Assembly (NCBI GenBank): GCA_030533445.1
Contig: CM060065.1
Span: forward strand, 48,423,964-48,487,963
DNA from: Cyprinodon diabolis
Lineage: Eukaryota > Chordata > Actinopteri > Cyprinodontiformes > Cyprinodontidae
Length of the DNA: 64,000 nucleotides
Direction: 5' to 3'
Positions 1 to 42,006 of the stretch are shown piece by piece. Positions within the stretch are counted from its first letter, which is position 1, and each line of letters begins with the position of its first letter. The notes beneath the pieces were generated by a model. That model saw only the letters and a list, made by a program, of their open reading frames with translations, did not search any database and was not told the DNA's origin. Made by a program: the position numbers and the translations under genes.

Positions 1-671
1 GTGGCTTTAAAACCGATTTGTTTTGTTCCCTGCTAAAACAAAGCTTGTGAATTCAGTTAAATAATTGTTAAAATATATCTGTCATTTGTTTGTTTTTAGC
101 TTTCTTCCTGTATGAGAAGTTTTTCAAAATTTGAAACATTAGTGCAGTGGTTTATGTTAAAATAAACCTTTGGGTTAAGTTGTCGCAAGCAGGTTTTTCT
201 TGTGTCTCTTGTGAATTTGGTCTTAAATTTTTATTTCAAGTGGCATTAAAAAGTCTTAAAACGTCTCGAATTTAACTTGCCTTATGCTGTAGGAACCCTG
301 TGAAATTCGGAAATGTATTAGGATATTAGTTTAGCCCAGTAACTTTGCTGTTGTTCCACCTCCCTATTGGCTGCAGAAAGCCAGATTTTCAGCAGCCAAT
401 AGGAAGGCAGTGTGCGCTGCAGCACAGCCGCACTGGATGGATCCTTTCATGGAAGAGTTAAAGTCTAGAACCAAATTCTCGAAGAATGGGTGCTATGCTA
501 GCTGTGCTACACTTGGTGGTATGAAATGCTAAAATTCTCTTTACCTTTGGTAAAAGGAAAATTGTCTAATACTGCACAGCTTTGTCAGAAGTTGTCCAAA
601 TTAAAATAGACTAAAACTCAAAGTCAAAGGATCTAAAGACATTTCTAATGCTCGGTCTACCTCTTCCGCAG
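1..671 (+). other. herc1 intron, upstream part
   Basis: No coding sequence recognised. The acceptor of the first exon is at 670-671. One perfect 12-bp inverted repeat (363-374 with 392-403) forms a possible hairpin and places ATTGG and CCAAT face to face. Confidence 0.6.
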
Positions 672-32221
<31,550 letters not shown>

Positions 32222-32540
32222 CCTGCACCGCGCCGCGCCTGCCATGGCGAACTCTTTTACATCCCTTTGAACCTTCATTTCTCTCTGTGGTTCATTTGTT
32301 TTTATTGTGAAAATCCACAGGAAGTGCATCGCATTTGGTTTCCTTCCACAGAGCCGCGTTGGGACGCTGTACAGGACATCTGAGAGCAGCGGTGCTCAAG
32401 TTGTACATTGTGTAAAATGCTTCGTAGGAAAATGTTTGGCATTGTTTCCATATTTATTGTTTTGGTTGGCCGCAGCAAGTTTCCCAAAGCAAACAAACAA
32501 ACAAAAAAAAAAAAACAATAAAGATGCTGCAGAACTGATC
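32222..32540 (+). terminator. herc1: herc1 3' UTR and polyadenylation signal
   Basis: About 300 nt follow the stop. A canonical AATAAA lies at 32517-32522, just after an A-rich run, and a GT-rich stretch (about 32540-32550) follows it. That is the normal layout of a vertebrate cleavage site. A short UTR is plausible; more distal sites cannot be excluded. Confidence 0.7.
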
Positions 32541-34410
32541 TGTGATCTGTTTGAAACAAAGATGCTGCAGAGAGGCGGCGCCGGTTTGTCCCTCGACCCG
32601 GTTCATCTAGCTTCTAACGGTGCGTTTAGGTGGATCTGCTTTAACCAGCAGCCTGCAGGATAGAAAACAGACCGAAAGATTGAGTTCTGGAAAGTGAGAA
32701 AGTCAAACATTAAACAGGTTACTATGACGTCTATGTCCAGAACTTGGGAATAGAAACGGATTCAGCTAAACATTTGAACAAATGGTGCGGAATGCTCTAC
32801 AGAGACCGAGACAGGTGGAATGTAGCCGCTAGCTTTCATTGGTTTGACACAGCAGCTGGATCGACCCACATTCAGAACAACGGGTCGAGTCAGAACTGTA
32901 GCCTGTAGAATGATGGAGTTATGACGGGTTGAATAACGAGCTGATTGGAGGATTGGTGGTGGCAGCATCATGCTGTAGGTTAAAGAACTGCCCCTCTGCT
33001 TCACGTCAAATTGATTAATTAAAACACATAAAAATGTGAGCCATGCTGCGCTTGCAGCCTCAATCTGCGGATCAGACGAGAGCAGAGTGAGTGAAGGTCA
33101 GAGCAGAACAAACACCAGAGGCTGCAGACGTGCTCAGGGGACTAATTTGGAAACCTATGAAAGGATTTGATGAGAACCGTTACCAAAGGTGCGCCTCATG
33201 CCAAGAAACCATTCCAATTTGGTACTGATCTGGATCATGGGCCGGTTTAACTAAAGGTGTGAAATAAACTGGAAACTATCTCTGAGGGCTTTTCAAGATG
33301 CTTAGAGGAAGTTTTTGTTTTAAACGTCCACATTTGCTTCCACTGGGAATCGGGGACAAAGTTCTTCCAGTAGAAACAACTGGAGAGAAACTAATTATAA
33401 TAACTTATTTTATTTTTACAGGATGAAGAAAAACAAGGTATCAGCTGCATGTAACAAAGATTAACTGTCAACAAAAACACTGAAGTTTACACATTTCTGA
33501 CATCGGTAACCATGACAACACTGACCAGACACACCTGGCTTAATGAGTCAGTCCATTATTGAGAGACGGGACAGGAGTTGGCCGTGGAGCCCAGTGAGGA
33601 AAGCTCTAATCCTTTCTTGTTTATCTAATTCATGGTTTTGGGGTAACTGAGGGTTTGCAGATGCAAATACTGAATCAAAACAATCATCCTTATTAAATTC
33701 AGAAACTGATTACTAACTTTCAAAGATTGAAATTCTTATTTTTTCCTGTTTTCAATGAGGGCGGCTGCCTGCTTGGAAACTCACTCAGCTCTGGTCACCC
33801 TTTTATTATTAGAGCCAAATTTCTGGGCTTTATTTTATGTTTTACCTGAATGTCCCAGTGGGTGGCGCCGTATGGATAACTTGGGTTACAGGTAACCTTT
33901 TAGCAGGTGTGCTAACTGCTGGAAACATTAGCTACAGTTTAATCAGTGCACTGCGGTAAGTATGCAAGACCAATAAATTCTCTACAATCAATAGTTTTCA
34001 TTTATTGGATCCAGGAGAGGGCGGGAGCTTCAGGGCAGCAGTTCCTCTATGGTGTCGGCTCATGTTATTGGTTTTCTTTCTTCAATCAAGAACAAGTGTT
34101 AACATAAAGTCAATAACTTTGCTTCCTCAAAGTTGTGGCGAGGAGCTGCTTGACCCAAAGCTGGGCTTCATGGAGGATGTCTGTGTTCCTAAAAGGCAGC
34201 ATTGATGGAGGAAACGATCAGCTGATTCATCTGGAGGAGTTGGCCATGTATGGTGACCAAAGATCCAGACTTATCAACGTGAGCAAACTGTACTGGATAT
34301 GAGGCTGAAACATGTTCAAACAATTAAGGTAGGTCACCATAGAGTGACAAACTTCTGCCCAACTGGAAAGGATTCTTATTCCTTTAATTCCTTAAGTCTT
34401 TCTTAAAGAA
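32541..34410. other. Intergenic, no gene seen
   Basis: The region lies between the herc1 polyA site and a LINE fragment. It holds a short stretch GGTGGCAGCATCATGCTG at 32958-32975, a motif kept in fish Tc1 transposases (GGSVMLW), without surrounding frame. Nothing else recognised. Confidence 0.5.
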
Positions 34411-34414
34411 TATT

Positions 34415-35335
34415 AATAAAAAAATCTTGGTGTTGTTTTTGATCAGGACCTGTCATTTAAATCGCATATCGAAGAATTTTTTAGAATTTCCTTCTTTCAT
34501 CTGTGGAATATTGCAAAAATTAGAAATCTCCTGTCCAGGATTGATGCTGAGAAATTAGTCCATGCATTTGTTACTTCAAAGCTGGATTGTTGTAATTCTT
34601 TACTATCAGGAAGTCCACAAACTGTAGTTAAAAGCCTTCAGCTGATCCAAAATGCTGCAGCCAGAGTTCTGATGAAAATAAAAAAGAGAGATCACATCTC
34701 TCCTATCCTGGCTTCTCTTCATTGGCTTCCTGTTAAATCCAGAATAGAATTTAAAATCCTCCTCCTCACATATAAAGCCTTAAATGGCCAAGCTCCATCT
34801 GATATCAGAGATCTGATTGTTCCTTATGTTCCTAACAGAGCACTTCGCTCTCAATCTGCAGGTTTACTAGTGGTTCCCAGAATTTCTAAAAGTAGAATGG
34901 GAGGCAGATCTTTTAGTTATCAGGCTCCTCTCCTGTGGAACCAACTACCAGTTTTAGTCCGTGAGGCAGACCCTGTCTACTTTTAAGGCTAGGCTTAAAA
35001 CTTTCCTTTTCGATAAAGCTTATAGTTAGAGTGGCTCAGGTTATCCTGATCTATCTCTATAGTTATGCTGCTATAGGCTTAGACTGCTGGAGGACATAGG
35101 GACCCTTTTTCATCATTCTGCTTCATTCTATCTGTATTCTCCTACTCTGCAGAATCTGTTAGTTCAATCTCTAACGTTCTGCTCTCTCTGCTTTTTCTCA
35201 TCATAGTAGCTCCGATCTGTTCTGCAGAGAAAGCAGGCAGTTAAACAGCTCTCAGAAACAAACCCCAGACTTCTCTGACTGAAAGTAAAATCATGAACAA
35301 AAATGTTGAATAAAGTTTCCTTTGCTTCATCCGGT
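34415..35335 (+). mobile_element. 5'-truncated L2-type LINE, 3' end of pol
   Basis: An open frame from about 34420 to 34986 encodes the end of a non-LTR reverse transcriptase ORF: LGVVFDQDLSFKSHI, LVHAFVTSKLDCCNSLLSG, LQLIQNAAARVLM, ISPILASLHWLPVKSRI and LLTYKALNGQAP. A frameshift near 34975 displaces the usual ending, which resumes one frame over as FKARLKTFLFDKAYS. The catalytic reverse-transcriptase core is missing upstream. A noncoding tail follows to about 35335. Confidence 0.85.
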
Positions 35336-35694
35336 GCTCCTCTGCAGATGGATCCAGTGTTTAGTCTTAACAGGAAATTAATCTGTAAACCATGAGCTGA
35401 ACACTGACTCCAAATCTTTACCAGTTTTAATTTTCCAGGGATCTAATGTTTATTTTGCTTTAATGTGTTAAAATTGAATAGTGATTGTGGATAAAAGCTG
35501 AATTCAGAAATTATATTTAAGAACTTTATATTTTAGCATTCTTTTTACAGCGGCTGGCAACAGATATCTGGATTGTTATTTGTACGGTAACTGATTTATT
35601 TTAAGCTGTAAAACTGACTATTTTTTTTAATCATCTGTGAAGATTCTTGTCTGGGATAATTTGTGTTTTTGACATCTTTTTGACTTGTGGGTCT

Positions 35695-35995
35695 TTTTAG
35701 TTTTATTGCTGCTGGGGTCGCGAGGGTTGGTGCCTATCTCCAGCTGTCAATGAGCGTGAGGCGGGGTCCATCCTAGACAGGTCACCAGTCCATCTCAGGG
35801 CAACACAGATACAAACCGGACAAACATCCATTAACACAGACGCTCACACCCAAGGAGAATTTAGAGAAGCCAATTAACCTAACAGTCATGTTTTTGGACT
35901 GTGGGAGGAAGCCGGAGTACCCGGAGAGAACCCACTCATGCACAGGGAGAACATGCAAACTCCATGGAGGAAGACCCCGGGCCGGGAATCAAACC
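35695..35995 (-). repeat. Dispersed SINE-like repeat
   Basis: It contains GGTGCCTATCTCCAGCTGTC, CACCAGTCCATCTCAGGGC, TTTTTGGACTGTGGGAGG and AACATGCAAACTCCATGG, a well-known vertebrate interspersed repeat. A worn partial copy lies at 37085-37185 in the same orientation. A head-containing copy on the other strand is at 60590-60790. The strand is set by the tRNA-like head seen in that copy. Confidence 0.7.
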
Positions 35996-36356
35996 TTATT
36001 GTGACAAACATTTAATATTTTTAAGGTAGAAAGATAAAACAGTATTCAGTGAAGACAGAACCTTCAACTTCATGCATTTTATTTCATGTTCTCTTCAACG
36101 TCTGCAGCTCTATTTTTTCCAGTAAAAATGAAGCATATCTTAATTAATGTGAGACCCACAGTTTCCTCCTCTACATGCAAACAAGAGAAGAAGTCAAAGC
36201 GAGAAGGACACCAAGACTCCAGGGGAGATCTGGAAGAAAAAAGGGACGAGTTCAGGATTTACATGCAGCTCAGATTCCTTCCTAGAAATCAGATCTTCTG
36301 TTTGTAAACAGGTAAATATCCATGCAGTGATAGTATTTAAAGTTGAACATACCTAC

Positions 36357-39300
36357 GTGAGTCCCTCCACCTGTTGGCGCTGAAGTAACGGACTCTAAAG
36401 AAAGAACAACATATATTTTAGCATCCCATTTCAGCATCCTTTTAAGTCTATGTTCAGCTGATTAATATAAATGTGACATATATGCACATTTGGACATGTT
36501 TGTGTTCACATGTTAGATTACATGTCATTCTGCATGAAGAACCACAAGAAAAAACCCTGCAACATTAAAGCAGTAGATTATCTTTGGCTTTAAACATCTA
36601 AGTTAAAATTTTTCTAGATGACTTAATTTTCATTCATTGGGGCAGAGCTTGGTGTGGCAGCAGCTGCCTCATGTATGGAAAGCTGTTTGCTGGTTTGACT
36701 CCTGAACTCAGGATCTTTGCTGTCTGCTCCGTGTCTTTCTCTCTGCCAACCTCCTGTCAGACTACTGTAAATAAAAGTTTCTAATGCCACAAAATTGTTA
36801 GAAAATTAAAAGCATGAAAAATATAAACTGTCTTTTAATAAATACTAGTTTAGACTCCATTAGCTTCACTAAAATCTTCAAACCTTCACTCTTTTGTCTT
36901 CATAGTCCTGATCTTGTGTCAACACTTGGCATAGAGTTTGAAAAAAGAACATAATTTTCTCAAACGCTTTTCATGTCTCATCATTTTTATAAGTGTTCCT
37001 CTGTCATCTCCTACTTTACTTGGAGGGGGGGGGGTTACAACTGGAAAGGTCACATGGGAAATGCAGAGAACCTAAAGACAATTTAAGGTGACCAATTAAC
37101 TTTAGAGTCTTGTTTTTAAACTGTTGGAGGAAGCCAGAGTACATCGAGGGAACCCAAACAGGCATGAGGAGAAGACCCTTGAGTATAATCGAATTAACCC
37201 TCCAGCCCCATCTTCATCAGTCATGGCTTTACAACTTTCTCAATGTGGTTCATTAATAACTTTCTAAAAAACCATAACAATACAGCAGAGAGCCGTAATC
37301 GTTTACAGATGGTTAGTCTGTGATGTTAAAACATAAAGAGGTCCAAAACAACATTGACTTTGAGGAAAACAGGTAATCAGACTCAGGAGTCTGGATCCCT
37401 GGATTAATGCAGAACTTTATAATTAAAGGTTGATCTATAAGCTAAGTAAGTTAAAATTGCTCCACAGAAAATTGTTACCTTATCTGTTGTATTAGAAACC
37501 ATCCAGGCAGCTTTTCATGAATGGCTTTTGTTCATGGGTGACGGAGGAAAAACAGGACTAATCAGACTTGGACTAAGGCGGTGGAAGAGTTTAACTCTCA
37601 GTAGCGAGATGACTCTTATGGCTCCTTGCTTTGGTCGTCGCCCACATTTAAATCCCAACACAGCCACAGTTTTAGTTAATATTGATGCTAACATGTTCTC
37701 ACTTAGTTTGATTTTCCTCAGTCAATCATTCTCTACAATAGCTGGATTGATGATAACTTATTAATAATTACATTTTTTTAAGGGGGAATGTTATGTTGCA
37801 TCAGACTGAGGAATTTTATAACGGTTGAGTCGTTTGTAGTTCAGTTGCCTTGAAGTAAGAGGTTCCTTCTCCTGCAGGGAGTTAGTATGTCATCTCCCTC
37901 TGAATGTCTCGGTTCTCTCTGGGTACTCCACAACATGCTGCAGGTTATGGGTGACTCTTATTGATGGGGGGGGGGATCTGTCCAGGGTGTATACACCCTT
38001 TAAGCCATAGACTATGGATAACTTGGTAGCTACATAGAATGAACAACAATAAAACATCAGTTCTTGGTTCACTGAACATTCAACAGCAGCAGCTGACCTA
38101 TATTAAACACTTTAACTGCAGATACTCTGAAAGGGCTTGAATAAATTTGAAACTGCTGCTTCTCTGTGCTCTGGGAGCTAGCGGTGCTAAATCACACATA
38201 GAACAGGAAGAATTAAAAGAGGTTCTGTTTGTGGTTCTGCCTCCCTGCTTCTCTCCGACCCACCTGCCATCAAAGCCAGATCAATGCTGAAGTCCGAGGA
38301 CTGGTGAGGTTTCCCCACTGAACAAACATGAGTTCCAAAGTCTGTGCTCTGAACCTGCTGGATGGTGAGCTTGATGCTGCCGGGTCTGTAGTTCATGGTG
38401 TAACCGGTGCTACAGTTCTGGTAGTTTCTGTGCTTGATGTAGTGACAGAGCAGCTGTTTGTGAGGACTCGTCCACCGCATGGTGAGCTGCTCGATGTTCG
38501 TCTGGTCCTCATAGTCATAGAGGCAGGGCAATGAGGCACCCTGCCCTGGCCGACAGAACACCTTCACAGTGCCGCCTGGAGACACAGAGCTGAGGGTGAA
38601 CAATCAGAACCGGCCCGCAGCCTCAACCCTAAACTACAAGACCAAACAGGTGAGGAAAGGTGTCAGTTCACATGCATGGTTGTTCTGTATCACTTGGTGC
38701 TGAGGTGGGCTCATATATCTGCTGACTGAAGGTTTTCATCACAAGCTGCTGAACTTTAGGGAAAGCAGAGAGTCAGACTGGATGTCATAAAACATTGATC
38801 ACTTAGATGTTATATCAGAACAGAGCTGGGAACACCAGTTTAAATCTGGAATGGATTGTTCTGATCCAACAATGTTCTAACATCTCACTCCTGGCAGTAG
38901 AACTAATAAGAGTTCTGCTAGAAGCTTGTTATTTCGGAACCAGTTTGGATTGGTGTCTGAACATCCAACTTAAGCCATAATGCTGCTGATATGAGGCGTT
39001 CTCCTTCATTATGTCTTCCCACAGCATGATGCTGCCACCTCCATGTCTGACAGTTTCTACAGCTTCCCTCTTGTTGCTGTGTCCAAAGGCTCAATCTTGG
39101 TTTGGATCGACCACCGGACGACGAAGACGTTGGGCTCATCCACCTGGATGTTTGCCTGTAGCGATAAGCTTGAAGGTCCTGATCCTGGAGCAGGACCTTC
39201 TGACTCCAAACTGATGTTAAATCATTCAATGGTATTAATGGGAAATTCAAACATCTGCTTTCTGTTAAAAATGATTTCTTTCTGATAAAAAATTCAAGCC

Positions 39301-39609
39301 AAATTACTAAGACCTTCGTGTCCGGGGTAGAGGAACTGAGTAGCTCCTCTGGGGAAAGACTTTTACACCGTGTTTGTAAAAAGAAGTGCTACCACAGATA
39401 AATAATCCCTGCTGCAACCAGAGACTATAATGGAACACTACAACAGCAATAACTTGTGCAATGACTAATGTGCAAGTTACCATTTGATACCCTGTGCAAT
39501 AACTGTTTCTCTATATTTGACACCCAGTGCAATATAAAAACCATCTATATAAATACCAATGTAAATACCTGTGCAATAACCCTGTATTATCAAAAAATGA
39601 TTTCAGCTG

Positions 39610-39652
<43 letters not shown>

Positions 39653-40443
39653 CACTGGAAAAAATCGAAATCTAAATAATTATTTTTTTTCTTAAAATAA
39701 GTTGGATAGAGGAGGTAAACAACACAATTTACACTTAAAATAAGAAAAGAAAACACAATTGCATTGTCTTATTTCAAGTGCATATTATCTAATTATCTTA
39801 TTTTAAGAGTAAAAATACTAATTCCAATGGCAAATGATCTCATATACCTACTCAAATTAAGGGTAAATACACTTCATATAAGAATTTTTTTCTTATTTCT
39901 AGATTGTTTTTTTTTCAGTGTTAGCTCAGGAATTGCACTGGAAAAACGATCTAGAAATAAGTAAAAATTTCTTAAATTAAGTGTATTTCCCTTTAATTTG
40001 AGTAGGTATATGAGATAGTTTGCCAACGGAATGAGTATTTTTACTCTGATAAATAAGATAATTAGATAATATGCACTTGAAATTAAACAATGCTATTCTG
40101 TTTTCTTATTCTAAGTGTAAATTGCCTTGTTCCATTGGCAATATGTCTCTTTTACTCCCTTAATCCAAGGGCAAATGCACTTATTTTAAGAAAAAATGAC
40201 TCGTCTAGATTTTGATTTTTTCCAGTGTGATCCTTTCTGCAGAAAACGTCCAGTTTTAGTCAAAGCTCCTCAGAAGGATCTGATCCTAAATCCCATCACT
40301 GGGTTCAGAAAACTAGCAGCAACACATCCAGGATGAGAAGCTGTACCTTCAGCTCAGTCTAGTTGGGGTAACTTACCTTCTCCAACCAGGCGTGACAGAA
40401 CCAGTCCAAGGTACAGGGTCTGCTCCACAGCTGTCGACCACAT
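36357..40443 (-). CDS. Unrecognised V-type immunoglobulin-domain protein (partial model)
   Basis: Signal exon 40377-40443 (minus) starts MWSTAVEQTLYLGLVLSRLV and ends in phase 1 at a GTAAGT donor. Exon 38264-38575 is a phase 1-1 exon of 312 nt, typical of Ig domains. It encodes ASLPCLYDYEDQ, the core Trp in LTMRW, an extra Cys in QLLCHY and QNCSTG, and STDFGTHVCSV, the D-x-G-x-x-x-C end of a V set. The two join in frame. A candidate 38-nt hinge exon at 36357-36394 (SVTSAPTGGGTH) also fits phase. I found no transmembrane exon; a further exon starting about 36230 would end after ISPGVLVSFSL, implying a secreted product, but this is weak. I cannot name the family. Confidence 0.6.
36395..38263. 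other. Intron or intergenic, no gene seen
   Basis: AT-rich sequence with a worn copy of the 35695-35995 repeat at 37085-37185 and a G run near 37027. No exon signal I trust. Confidence 0.4.
39021..39190 (-). mobile_element. Worn Tc1/mariner-type fragment
   Basis: Read on the minus strand, GGAGGTGGCAGCATCATGCT at the right of this stretch matches the conserved GG-S-M-LW region of fish Tc1 transposases. Surrounding frames are broken. It lies in the intron of the Ig gene. Confidence 0.35.
39612..39650. repeat. (AT)n microsatellite
   Basis: About 19 AT dinucleotides directly precede a MITE starting at 39653. Confidence 0.95.
39653..39920 (+). mobile_element. CACTG-type MITE, copy 1
   Basis: It starts CACTGGAAAAAA and ends TTTTTTTCAGTG. 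Inside are ACTTAAAATAAG, CTTATTTCAAGTG and AATTAAGGGTAAATAC blocks shared with copies at 39936-40227, 45446-46921, 47077-47369 and 48016-48306. It is 268 bp and lacks coding sequence. Confidence 0.85.
39936..40227 (-). mobile_element. CACTG-type MITE, copy 2 (inverse of copy 1)
   Basis: It runs from CACTGGAAAAACG to TTTTTTCCAGTG, 292 bp. It lies 15 bp after copy 1 and is in the opposite orientation, so the two together form a long imperfect palindrome. Confidence 0.85.
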
Positions 40444-41326
40444 TTGTTCGACCCGAAATGTTTAAATATTCACAACCAGCCTGGGAACCTGAGGGAGTCC
40501 AAGTTCTACTGAAACTGTTTTTCCTTTTGCTTCTGACAGCCGTGTCGGTTTCCAAGCCTCCAGAGTTATTGTCTGTTTGTGGTGTTCTGCTGTAACCCGA
40601 AGCCTCTTCAGAATAGATTCACTGAGAGGCAGATGAGGAGGAGGATCTGCCTTCATCCCTGGAGTCTGAGCAGAACAGCAACCTGCTAATTATCTGATCT
40701 GAAGGATTCCAGGAAGCCGAAGCAACAGATTTAAACCAGGCAGGTTTCATCCAGAACCTCTGCAGAACTGCAAATCAGAACTGAACCTAAAGAACTTTCA
40801 CTATCATAGTTTGATTAATGGGTTACTGAGATTCTGCATGGATGATGGAGGAGGTGGTATTTTCATTAAAATTAGAAAGATCTTTGTCTCATTTTTAACA
40901 GATTTAGAAATTTAGTTTAGAAATGTAGCATTAAAGCTCAAATATTTTCCTAAGGGAGTGGAATTAGCCTATTTCTCTCTCTCTCACTCTGAACAAACTA
41001 CAAAGGAGATTTTTTTAGACCTTTAACTAAACAGATTTGTGATTTTAAAGGAAGATGCTCAGCTCACAGTGGTTCTGACCCAGTAAAGTAAAGTAAATCA
41101 GTAAAGTTTCTGATTTGTTCAGGTTTTTCTCTCTCCCTCTTTTTCTGGGTTTTTCTTTCTGGGTGAGTCTGAAAGATTTCCTTCATACATTATTTTCCTA
41201 TTGCTTGATATTTCTGTTTTTCTTGACTAAAATAAATAAATCTTCTGTTTTTCAACTTTGCATTTAAGAAATAAACAGAAATACTAACAGAAAACAAAAG
41301 TGTTGTAAAAGCACAAATAGCATATG
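40444..41326. other. Intergenic, no gene seen
   Basis: This lies upstream of the Ig signal exon and beyond the presumed tspan18 3' end. No element or TATA-type promoter could be fixed with confidence. Confidence 0.4.
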
Positions 41327-41332
41327 TTTATT
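41327..41332 (-). terminator. tspan18: Candidate tspan18 polyadenylation signal
   Basis: AATAAA on the minus strand, about 675 nt after the stop codon. Choice among AT-rich alternatives is not certain. Confidence 0.4.
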
Positions 41333-41529
41333 GACAAAAGTCACTGAAAACTTACAGAAGAAATGAATCTGATCACAGACAAAACAGCAGCTATAAACAA
41401 TGTTTAGTTTTTACAAACACATATTTATTCACAACAAAACCTTCCCCTTTTATTCACAAACTCTTTGATATAATTGGAAATAAAGATTGAACAAACTGTA
41501 AGGGGAGTTATGGACAACAATCTGCCCTC

Positions 41530-41546
41530 TGCCACCAGGGGGAGCT
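41530..41546 (+). promoter_or_regulatory. CTCF-type motif
   Basis: TGCCACCAGGGGGAGCT matches the CTCF core (CCACCAGGGGGCGCT) at all but one or two positions. It is in the presumed tspan18 3' UTR, between two minus-strand genes. Binding is inference. Confidence 0.5.
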
Positions 41547-42006
41547 ATTTCACCTTTTTTATTTAATCATGAGCATCTTTTTCATTTTTAATCACTGTCT
41601 CTGAGGTGATAATGTTCAAATTTTGGACAAAAAAATAGATCAAAGAATGAAAACTAGAAGCTGATGTTTAATTTCACCAAAGACTCTTAAGCTTAAAGTT
41701 GACATATTAATTTAATAAAACAGAATCAGACTCATTTCAGCCTAACTTTGGGAAACATCTTGCATTAGCAGATCCAGACTACCATCACAGACCTGCCTGG
41801 ATGTTTTGAACCTGTGTGTGAATTAGCTGGTGTTCCTGTTCTGCCTGAAGAGAAAATTTGTTCCATCATGTTTTTTCCCTGAACCAAAGTAGGACCTCAG
41901 ACATCCGGCTGATCATAAAACCTCGACACAGAAAGACATTTTGCTCTCCTCCTGACAGCTGCTGCAGAGGAGAAGGAGGATGAAGAGGAGGAGGATGAAG
42001 AGGAAG

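Noticed and set aside
37890..38072. Possible further exon of the Ig gene
   Set aside because: No hydrophobic segment and no fitting splice sites.
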